The position numbers and the translations under genes were made by a program. Positions 37,198-46,441 of a stretch of DNA of 64,000 nt are shown here, piece after piece (the stretch's first letter is position 1; every line of letters starts with the position of its first letter). This stretch comes from Quillaja saponaria (lineage: Eukaryota; Streptophyta; Magnoliopsida; Fabales; Quillajaceae), in assembly GCA_029379385.1 (NCBI GenBank), contig CM055614.1:21123994-21187993 (forward strand), read 5' to 3'. The notes below the pieces were generated by a model. The model saw only the letters and a program-made list of their open reading frames with translations. It was not told where the DNA came from and searched no databases.

Positions 37198-37990
37198 CCT
37201 TTTGGCAGCTGCTCTTTCAATCAATTTTCAAGCCAATTCCGGCGACCTGAGAACCAAGGGCGACCATCCTTATTGCCGGCGCCGACCTCCCGGGTCTCCA
37301 AGTCGAAACCACCACCTCGCCGAACTTCTCACGCACCTCCACGGGCGGCCTCAAGCGGCAGCACACCAATTAGGTCGCCAGATTTGGTGCATGGCGAGCT
37401 GCTCTTCTAGTCCATTTTTAGGCCAATTCTGGCGACCTGAGAACTAAGGATGACCAACCTTATTGCCGAACCCGACCTCCCGGGTCTCCAGGTCAAAACT
37501 ACCACCTCGCCGGACTTCTCACACGCCTCCACTCGCGGCCTTAAGCGGCGGCACTCCAACTAGGTCACCAGATTGGGTGCATGACGAGCTGCTTTTCCAG
37601 TCTATTTTCAGGCCAATTACGGAGACTTGAGAACCAAGGGTGACCATCCTTATTGCCGGGTCTCCAGGTCAAGACCGCCACCTCACCGGACTTTCCATGC
37701 GAGGCCTCAAGTGGCGGCACTCTAAACAGGTCGCCAGATTTGTGCACGGTGGACTGATCTTCCAGTCCATTTTCAGGCTAGTTCCGGTGACCTGAGACCA
37801 CCTGGCGACCATTCTTATGGCCGGTGACAGCATGCCAAGTCGTCTTTTCAAAACCGAAACTCACCGGAGCAGCCACGCGCCCCCACGCGCGGCCTCAAGG
37901 GCGGCACTCCGCCAGATTTGTGAATGGTGCATGCATGCTCCCAACTTGGCCCACCAAGAGTCCAGCCCAATGAAAATGAAGATCGCCAAC
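37198..37990 (+). repeat. GC-rich tandem array 1, four units of about 170-195 bp
   Basis: Each unit has AGCTGCTCTTC-like text, then CCAATTCCGGCGACCTGAGA, then GACCATCCTTATTGCCG-like text, then GCGGCCTCAAG and GGTCGCCAGATT. Units begin near 37205, 37395, 37588 and 37752. Overlapping ORFs on both strands are consequences of the repeats. Confidence 0.85.
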
Positions 37991-38931
37991 TCAGGCTGAC
38001 AAACACAGCCCCGCCAGGTCTGCCCAAATCCAAAAATAGCCCATGATTATCTATTTTTGCTATTCGGTCCTATACTTCATGTATGTTATGGTAATGACCC
38101 ATATAGTCTACATATTTACACAATTGGCTCAAAATTTTAAATAATTATAATTTTGACAGTTAATTTAACTATTTTTCACATTCGGACCATATATATTTTT
38201 TAATTATATAAATGGCCCAAATGTTTACAAATTCACATAATTACAACATATCTTTTCATACTTATCAAATATGCCCCTATCATTTATATTACTTGCTTAA
38301 ATGATTCGAACTAATTGTACAATAGTCCACAGGCTTTTATATTATCATATAATTGACCGAAGTAATTCTAGAAAATTGTATATAGGCCCTAAAATTCTTT
38401 AAATGGCCTAAAAACTTTATAAATTTCACACAAATTGCTTGCAAACTTCTATGTTCTTATAGAAACTCTTATCAATTTTATATCTTCATGCAAATCTACT
38501 AGAATCGAATGCTCAGCTTAATTTATATCTGCTTAATTGTTGGATTACATGTTCATCAACAATAAAAATATTCCAAGTCTTGAAAATATTAAATCATTCA
38601 TTGAAGATTCATGAGTTCTGCTAAAAACACTATAATTATAAGGTCGATCACTCACTTGATAAAATAATTGGCGTCTTAGGTATAGTGGACCAGTAATTCA
38701 CCTCGCCTACATCCTGCACTTTATAGTCGGATCAAAATGATAATTGCAATGCAACTATATCTTTGACATATTGTTGTATATTTATTCAGAAAGCATGTTA
38801 TTACATGTTTACCATCATATGTGGCTAATGAATTTTCTATTGAGATCGGCCGTTTGGACATAGTTGTAGGAAATTTCTACAGGTGAAGTAGAAAGGGAGA
38901 GGCATAGCCCCCCAAAACCAATCAAAAAGAA

Positions 38932-39386
38932 GATCTCCAAACCCGGAGCGAAAATGGTTGAGGTTCATCTGGTCGATTCAACGACCCTGACAATGAACTC
39001 GACCTCCTGGTGCTCGTGATTCAGGCACGCGAAGCCGCCAGGTTTCCATCCTGCAGTTCGAGCCTCCACTAAGTTCACACAAGATCTCCAAACCCGGGGG
39101 TGAAAACGGTTGAGATTCATCTGGTCGATTCAATGACCCTGACAGTGAACCCGACTTCTCGGTGCTCGTAGTTCAGGCACGCGAGATTGCCAGGTTTCCA
39201 TCCTGCGGTCCGAGCCTCCGCCGAGTTCACACAAGATCTCCAAAACCCGAGGGCAGAAACGGTTGAGGTTCACCTGGTCGATCCAACGACCCTGACAGGG
39301 AACTCGACCTCCTCGGTGCTCGCGGTTCAGGCACGCGAGGCCGCCAGGTTTCCATCCTGCAATCCGAGCCTCAGTCGAGTTTGCCC
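38932..39386 (+). repeat. GC-rich tandem array 2, three units of about 152 bp
   Basis: Units start with GATCTCCAAACCCG at 38932, 39083 and 39235, each followed by CATCTGGTCGATTCAA-like text and CCAGGTTTCCATCCTGC. Confidence 0.9.
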
Positions 39387-39691
39387 GCAAAAGGTCCGTA
39401 CTCAGATATTTAACTCTCCAAAGATAGACTCTAGTACTGCATGACCTTTTAATCATAAAGCATATTGTTTTACCCTTATATGTGCTTAACAAATTTTCTT
39501 TTGAGATCGACTGTTTGACCGTAGTTGCAGGAAAATTTTACAGCCCAAGACAAAGGAAGTTAGAGCTACGAGCTCACCCTAATGTTGCAAGGCTTGGAGC
39601 CAAAAGCTCGTCCGCTAAGAAAAAACTCAATTAACACTGTGGTTTTGCCTTAGTTGACCTCAAGTCTGAGTCACTTCATGCCTTGAACTTG

Positions 39692-39707
39692 TTTTTGGGG
39701 GGACTTG
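39692..39707 (+). promoter_or_regulatory. Polypurine tract of the non-autonomous element
   Basis: TTTTTGGGGGGACTTG immediately precedes the 3' LTR. Confidence 0.75.
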
Positions 39708-39996
39708 TGTTAATACAAATATTAACACAGCCCAATAAGCCTAGGGCTCACCAAAGGCACTACAAATACAAGTTTTTCACACTCTCAAAAAAGGTCCTAT
39801 CTCTTTACACTTTACAGCTCTCTCCCTTATCTCTCTAGATACTGATTTGAGCTTCGGAGTGCTGACAGGTCTCCAGACCAAACCCTTGCAGGTCTCCAGC
39901 TCGGACAAGTAGAAGGCATTGAGGAGACCTCCAGCTCGAACATATTGAGGAGACCTCCTCACCAGGTCTTCAGCTCGGACAAATCTGACATTAACA
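39708..39996 (+). repeat. 3' LTR of the non-autonomous element
   Basis: Starts TGTTAATACAAATATTAACA and ends ATCTGACATTAACA. Aligned throughout with 36616-36900. Confidence 0.9.
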
Positions 39997-40001
39997 CCTG
40001 T

Positions 40002-40261
40002 AATACAGAGAAAGAAAATTCCAAGCAAAGGAATATTAGTAGCTCTATTCTATCTCACTTTTTGAAATATATGAGAATGGGATTAGAGTGTTCCTAATGT
40101 AAACAAAAATAAATAAATGGTGAAGGAGAGTCCAGGAAGAGAGAGAAAATGGGAGAAGGTTGAGGAGATAGGATTGTATTGGGGATAAAATTTGGGGCTT
40201 GTAACTTTTTAAATATATGTCTGCATTCAAAATTGTTTCTTGGTCATACATATATGTTTAA
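40002..40261. other. Residual insert sequence
   Basis: Between the LTR element and the resumption of the spacer duplication. No gene recognised. Confidence 0.4.
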
Positions 40262-41410
40262 GGCTGTTATTATTTCCACAGTCAATATTACTATATCCAA
40301 AATCTCTTAAATGCTAATATGTTGTGACTATTTTTTCTTTTAATTTATCAATTAATAATAACTCTTAGTTTGCACAAAATTAAAGAATATAATAACGAAT
40401 GACAGGTCAGTCTGTTCAAGTTTTGAACAATAAACAATAAATAAAATTTGAATATATAAAACGTTATATTAAGAGTAGAAACTCTATTTTTTATTTTTGA
40501 AAATCACGTGAATATATTATATACTCATGGGGGAAACACCTTTTTATTTTAGAAATTGAATCACATGGACAGCACTCTCATGATTATAAATGTATTAATA
40601 TTCATCAATGCTGAATCATTTTATATTATTTAATTTCTGAATTAAAGTTCCTTACTGTGGTTTGGTATATGTGTCGCCACAATTAATAATTTATTATAAA
40701 CTTTTATAAGTATAAAGTTATAATCAATCATAATATATTTAGTGATTAAATTAAAAATTAGATTCATTCTAATATATGTATATATAACAAAAGAGTAATG
40801 GAGATTGTTGTACTCGAATATTATTTCATTAGCTTAAAATATTAAATAAAAATGTTTAAATTAATTAAATTTGATTATTTTAAAATTAGTCATGATGAAT
40901 TTAATAATGAATCCATGTCATATGTTCTGTTTATCAAAGAAAAAAAAGAAAAGAGGAAGATTATTCGTGCCAATTCTCAGAAGCTTCAATATTTATCATA
41001 ATTTTCTAAAATTGTAAAATTAAGGATAGATTTTATCTCAAATCAATAATTTCAAAACTCATAATCCCTAAGAAATAAATATATATAATATTCGGAATGA
41101 ACAATTGCTCTAAGACTCCAAAGATAGTGAGATAGAAAGAGTAAGAAGGTGATACCTGAAATCTGGAAAGAACTAATTTTTTTTCTTATAAAGGTTAATT
41201 AAGAAACTAATATATATATATTTTTTTACACAGCAGTACTTTTATATTTATTGTGTATATTAAAAGTATAGATATTGACTAAAAATAGATTTGTTTAGGG
41301 GTTGGGTTTTTTCATGCACAACAGGTTTATGGTTATTGATTATTATTAGGTCCACAAATTCAGTATTTATCAATGTTATATTTAAATAATATTTCATGCA
41401 TCTACTTATG
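40262..41410. repeat. Spacer duplication, copy b, right part
   Basis: Matches 30495 to about 33110 without the two insertions present there. Last shared landmark: CACAACAGGTTTATGG-like sequence and TTTAAATAATAT near 41385. Confidence 0.85.
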
Positions 41411-42005
41411 TTAGCACAGCCCAAGAACTTAATTAGCTAAGTTGGTGACTCAAACTACTCTAAACCAAAAAAAAGAGAAAAAACTTTAGTCTATATCTTC
41501 TCTTTAATCCAAGATCACCATGTAAGATCCTTGATGTATGTAGGGCACCTCAGGGAGAGTTAAAACGAGTATTTAGGGACCTCATGTCTGTGTTCATTTT
41601 GTCCAAAAATTCGAATGAATCTCCTCTTTCTCTCTCACTCTATTTCTCTCTGCTTTCTCTCCTTCACTAGATCTATATCTCTGTCTTTCTCTTTACTGAA
41701 TTCCTGAATTACCTATAGCTTCCAAAATGTATATATCAGTTTGTTATTATTAAAAAAATTATTAATATGAATAGGAATAAAAAAACAATTATAATTTACA
41801 AAACAATGTGAAATGAGAAGTTTAATATGATGCTAAATTATAGCTCATAAAATTTTATTGAAGACAATGAATCCAAGCAAACATAAATGAAACAACCACA
41901 CCCATCAAAAGAAACAGCTTCACACTAGAAAACGAATGAAACGACTTACACAACTTGAAACCAGTTTTCCAGAATTTTTATTAGGGAGATAATTAATAAC
42001 CCCAT
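41411..42005. other. 3' flank of DUF6817 copy 2
   Basis: From about 41850 it matches the flank of copy 1 (28630 onward). The CT-rich stretch at 41620-41700 and the remainder show no gene. Confidence 0.5.
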
Positions 42006-43275
42006 TTACCTAACAAGACCCAATCTGATGATACCCCAAGAACTCCGAGGCCAAGACTTCTCCTTTGCCTTCATCAACAAGACCCTGACCCAAGCAATCC
42101 AGCCTTCCCAAGATATCCTTTTATCCCATGGAGACCCCCACTCCAACAGAAGAGTCAACCCTTTCTCAGCTTCCTTTTCAGCCTCATCAAACCTTCCTTT
42201 TGTTAAATAAACTTGGGTTAAAACCACATGTGGCTCCCCAGCAAATGGATTTTTCTCAATACACTTCACCAATAATTCCTCAACCCTGTCCAATCCTCTC
42301 TTAGACATATCACAAACAGCTTCCCAGTACATGTCCCTTGCAAGTGTTTGATCCCCTGCATCCAAAACCCTTGTGCAATTCTCAAAAATTGGTGGCACCA
42401 CAAGCTCAATATCTTCATCTCTGTCATTTTTACTGGCCCCACCGGCACCAACCCTTGTTTTCTGATCTTCCATAAAGATTTGTTCCTCCCTCACAATCAA
42501 AGTGTACACTGCTGCTATTCTTGAGACAGAATTCATCCACAACCCTGGCTTGTCATCCCCTGGCCAAAGAGCCTCATAATTGTTACCTGGAATATCAAGT
42601 CGACCATCCAAGTTTTCAAACAGATTATCCATAAAACTATTGAGCTGATCGCTAAAATCGGCCAGAGTCATCAAAAGGAAAGTAGCAAATACCCTCCTAG
42701 AAAGAATGACATCTTCCCCCGTTTTGATGTGCTTAACTTTTATCCCATCAGCAGGGAGAATTCTCTGCACTTTCTTTCTCCAATCTTCTTCTTCATTAGA
42801 TAAGCCTTTGTCCTTAGCATTCTTCAATGATATCTCCGAGTGCTTAAGGTGTTGGACGAGCTCGGAATCTGTATATTTGAATATAAGATCATCATGAATG
42901 AGTCGATGTCGTGGGACAATGCAAAATAAGTGAATCAAACGCTCTGCAGCCACACCCACATGACCGCGGACGACTTCACGTCCAGTTGATGGATCAAAAA
43001 TGGCGAGGTTGACATAAGAATTGGAGTAAGCAGAGTGAAAGAGGCCAGAAAGGCAAACAAAGTCCGGTGCCTTCCAAAGCTTGAGAATTCGGTAAGTTTG
43101 AACAAGGTGATCGAAGAAAGTACCAGTGCTTGTGCCAGCATTCACCGGCACCAACAGAGCGCAGGACAGAGAGCAGTGGGGTTAAGTTCTTATCAATGGA
43201 TTCCAGCTCACCGCGGAGGAAGGGACGAGCAGACTCTAAGAGGTTTTCAAGGTATAAGTGAGTTGGGGATGACAT
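42006..43275 (-). pseudogene. DUF6817-type protein with TPR-like C-terminus, copy 2, one frameshift
   Basis: The most complete copy, about 422 codons, intronless. The ATG at 43275 begins MSSPTHLYLENLLESARPFL; the stop TAA is at 42006-42008. An extra C near 43130 shifts frame between the N-terminal LRSVGAGECWHKH and the rest (GTFFDHLVQTYRILKLWKAP), so the reading frame is broken once. Downstream are ERLIHLFCIVPRHRLIHDDL, GIKVKHIKTGEDVI, NNYEALWPGDDKPGLWMNS, DRDEDIELVVPPIFENC, and a C-terminal segment (about residues 310-400) with helical TPR-like spacing (PFAGEPHVVLTQVYLTKGRF, then EAEKEAEKG). I recall this architecture from plant proteins annotated DUF6817; biochemical function is unknown to me. 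It is either a recent pseudogene or a sequence error. Confidence 0.8.
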
Positions 43276-43458
43276 GGTGTATAGTAACTATATTTGTATA
43301 CTCAGTTACTCACTCAATGCATGTGTTGCAGATCAAGATTGCTATGTTGTGGCCTGCTAGGTGTGTGTGGAAACTCATGGTATAAATAGATGAACGAATG
43401 GGGTAACAACATTAATTTTAATTTGCCATTGATAGAAAATGCCTCAAGTACTTTACAT
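43276..43458. promoter_or_regulatory. Upstream region of DUF6817 copy 2
   Basis: Shares sequence with 44530-44650 (GGGATGACATGGTGT, ATAAATAGATGA, GGAAATGCCTCAA-like), so it was part of the duplicated block. ATAAATA at about 43382-43390 could be a TATA-type element for the minus-strand gene, but I cannot confirm its use. Confidence 0.3.
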
Positions 43459-43497
43459 GGAGAGAGAGAGAGGGAGAGAGGGAGAGAGGGAGAGAGT
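43459..43497. repeat. GA/GGGAGAGA simple repeat
   Basis: (GA)n followed by GGGAGAGA units. Confidence 0.9.
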
Positions 43498-43544
43498 AGA
43501 AAAATAAAATAAGGATGGCAAAACTAAAGATACTTGTTTGATTG

Positions 43545-43945
43545 TGCCTCCCGCTCAACATCTCAAGTAATGAGCCTAACCTTAAGCTTAGCTTGTTAAG
43601 GGCACTTTAAGATTTTTTTGAAGGTAGTCAAGAAGAGTTGAATCTAATATCTATTTGGTAATCATTTATATAATTTACTACAAAATCAAATTATGTCTTA
43701 TGTTAATTTTTTTATATAAATAGATTTATTATTAATTTATATGTAAATAATAAAAAATTTATTAAATAATATTAAACGAGCTGACTCATGAGACCGAGCT
43801 TTAGAAATATTGAACTTCGAGTCATTTTATTAAACGAGCTAAAAATAAAACTCAAGATCGACTCAGTTTAGAAGACAAGATGAACTCGATCCGAGTCTTT
43901 AATGAATAACTAGCTTTCACAAACTAGCTTAACTCATTGTCATCT
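43545..43945 (-). mobile_element. Second copy of the GAGCTCG-rich non-autonomous repeat
   Basis: The reverse complement aligns with 31166-31606: GAGATGACAATGAG start, ACTCGGATCGAG, then GAGCTCG/ACGAGC-rich text around an AT-rich centre. It is followed directly by a TA microsatellite (about 43946-43978). Its boundaries and target duplication are less clear than in the other copy. Confidence 0.55.
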
Positions 43946-44227
43946 CTAATTATCATATATATATATATATATATATATTAAAAAGAGATATGGAGGGATC
44001 CAGTGCCTTTCATCTACAATCCATGTTTCTACTTTCAGAGGCCTACCCTATAGGTTTATTAAGGGAGAAGATAGAGATGGGAAGCTTTTAATTGGTTCAT
44101 TTGGTAATCAATTTTCAAACTGTGCCATAGCTAAAGCATCTTCAGCCGCACACAAATCCCTATCCATATAAGTAATCGTGTCTCTTTTCTACCAAATTAA
44201 ACACAAGTACATCCATGCTTAATTTTT

Positions 44228-44650
44228 TACCACAACATGCAAATAATTTAATTCCTTAGTATCAACCATTAATTTAACATGTGATTCTCTTTTAACGGGC
44301 ATGTGATTGTAGAGTTGTTTCTATCACAATAAACAAATGACTAGTAAAGTTGTTTTTTATTTAAAAAAATGGCTTCTAACCCCTCCTAATGGCACTCTAA
44401 GATTCAATAATATTACAAACATTTGTTCGAGAGCACAATGCGAAAATTCATCAAACCAGGGGTGCATCACTCATGCCATCTCCCAAAATTCAGACTCTTG
44501 AGAGGTTTTCAATGTATAATTGGGTTCGGGATGACATGGTGTGCAGTATGAATATTAAATATGACATTCTAAATCAATCAACAATAAATAGATGACCCAG
44601 TGTAGATAGCAAATTTGAATAGGAAATGCCTCAACTCAACTACTTTACCG
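44228..44650. repeat. Truncated segmental duplication of the neighbouring gene ends
   Basis: The left part (44228-44490) matches 44858-45120, the 3' flank of the peptidase gene (CATGTGATTCTCTTTTAAC, CCAGGGGTGCATCACTCATG). The right part (44490-44650) matches 43230-43460, the 5' end and upstream region of DUF6817 copy 2. The order peptidase 3' flank next to DUF6817 5' end is compressed here into about 420 bp. Confidence 0.8.
44490..44537 (-). pseudogene. DUF6817-type gene stub, copy 3 (15 codons)
   Basis: Minus strand ATG at 44537 reads MSSRTQLYIENLSRV and stops at TGA (44490-44492). It aligns with MSSPTHLYLENLLES of copy 2 and is continued by unrelated sequence, so only the first codons of a third copy remain. 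Confidence 0.75.
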
Positions 44651-45140
44651 GCAGTGGATACAGGAAAGGACGCAAACCTACAGATACTTGAGCCCACTGT
44701 CCCACATTTCAAGGCAAGATCAAATATCGTCTTAATTGCTTTTCAACAACTGGAGAAATAATTGAGCACAATGCCCCACACTTCTTATCAAAAATCAATG
44801 TGTTAAAATCAAAACAATAATTTAACATTTATCTTTAGAATGAGTACACCGACAGCGTACTAATAATTCAATTCCTTAAAGCAACCAGTAATTTAACATG
44901 TGATTCTCTTTTAACCGGGCGTGGAGTTGTAAAGTCTTTTTTTTTTTATCACAATCCACAAATGGCTAGTAAAAAGAGTTTTTGATTAAAAAAAAAAAAG
45001 AGTTCCAACACCTCCGAATGGCACTCAATATTCAATAATATTATATTCATTCAAAAACATAAAGAGAATATTCATAAAACCAGGGGTGCATCACTCATGC
45101 CATCTTCCAAAATTCAGCATTTCCATCAGTAGTCTCCAGA
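44651..45140. other. Spacer and 3' flank of the peptidase pseudogene
   Basis: No gene. The part from 44858 is the partner of 44228-44490. Confidence 0.5.
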
Positions 45141-46027
45141 TCAAAGATCAGGAATCATGTTTAGAGACTTTATGATAAAGGCATAAGTGAAGGCATCTTC
45201 CTGGAGTTTCTCAAATCTACACTCAGCAAAAAAGCACATATAATTAGATCTTAATACATAAACTCGGCCATTTGAAACCAAATAGGAATGGAACAATAAC
45301 TTCCAGAGTTAAAAGAGAGAACTTCAGAATAAATTGAGTCAATGAGCACAGAGATACTACCTTCCTGACTTTGAAAAGTGCCCAGCTCCGAGCTCACATT
45401 TAAATACAAGTATGTTATCATCAGTCCAAATATTCAAGCACGCGTTCAGTGTTACCACATCCATCACAAGCCAGATAGATGACAGATCACACCAGTAATC
45501 ATCTTCCACCAAACTCCATTTCTAAGTTCTCTAATAGTTATATTGGAAGAGTTTAGATAGTTTGTTATAAAACTATGTTGGACAGTTGGACTTGCTTTGC
45601 TGCTTATACAGCCAGCCAGTAACAATAGATATATAAACCTAGACATAGCCTCATAGTCCTGGAAGGAGTGTGAACCAAAAAAGTAGAAACAAAGGTTAGG
45701 ATTGTGTTCTTACCATTTAAACCAGCGGTAATATGAATGAGGATAATTTTGTTCTTATAACCTGTGTAAAATTAAACTGAGGTCAAACTCAAACCAGAAT
45801 CCAGATGTCTCAATGGATTCCTAAATACATGATTCAAAAATAAAAAAAAATAAAAAAAATGATGGAAAAAGTGGTTTCAATGATCGGAGGATACTTGTCA
45901 ACAAAACCCTTAAGGTTCTCACATTATCAACAGGAGAATAGGACTTCATGTAGAAGTAGAACTCCTCCTTCCTAGGGTCACCCCATTCCTGTATTAACAG
46001 ACAAATTAGCTGAAGCAAGATTGACTG

Positions 46028-46428
46028 TGATAGAAAATGTGGTGAGCACAACACATAAAATTGAAGATGATGAATAAATTAGAATACTTAAAAGACAACT
46101 TCTACTTTGCTTAATATCAAATTGAAAACATACTAATAGGTATTTATAAGGCTCATAATAGCAACTCTAAAGTCACACAACTAAATGTGCACTAATATGA
46201 TTTTAACACCCATTATCTTAGACATTAAGGACTCCAACCCATTACTACAATTTTATTACACATTAACCAAAAAAAAAAAAAAAAACTACCACTAGCACAC
46301 AATAATTTATAGCCACCCATTATAAGAAATTAACTACCTCTTAAAACTCATTACATCAAAATAACTTACACCTTTTTAACTTCCACTAACAATTTATCAT
46401 AGGAAAATAAAGTTTATTATTTTTAACA
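46028..46428 (-). repeat. 3' LTR of the copia element
   Basis: Plus-strand reading starts TGATAGAAAATGTGG and ends TTTTTAACA. The polypurine tract (minus strand TTAAGGGGAAG, 46429-46439) adjoins it. Confidence 0.9.
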
Positions 46429-46441
46429 CTTCCCCTTAAAC

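Larger units (their letters stand above)
36616..39996 (+). mobile_element. Non-autonomous LTR retrotransposon (LARD/TRIM-like), 3.4 kb
   Basis: Two direct LTRs (36616-36900 and 39708-39996), a primer-binding site directly after the 5' LTR, and a purine tract directly before the 3' LTR define a complete element. Flanks CTTGT (36611-36615) and CCTGT (39997-40001) are a target duplication with one mismatch. The interior of 2.8 kb has no gag or pol. A 127-codon ORF (37064-37447) has no recognised domain and runs into a tandem array. Two GC-rich tandem arrays make up much of the interior. It must depend on another element's proteins. About 25 substitutions between the LTRs by hand alignment mean it is not recent. 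Confidence 0.9.

Noticed and set aside
37064..38033. Several overlapping ORFs on both strands in GC-rich DNA
   Set aside because: Explained by the tandem array; stops are rare because of base composition, and no frame is consistent across units.
42266..43141. Minus-strand ORFs of 61 and 68 codons (and opposite-strand ORFs) over DUF6817 copy 2
   Set aside because: All are alternative frames of the recognised coding region.
45430..45700. Possible exon for the missing catalytic-Asp segment (minus strand GACTATGAGGCTATG near 45640)
   Set aside because: An acceptor-like TTCCAG precedes it, but the translated residues do not align well enough to the expected DPRVMYSEP segment.
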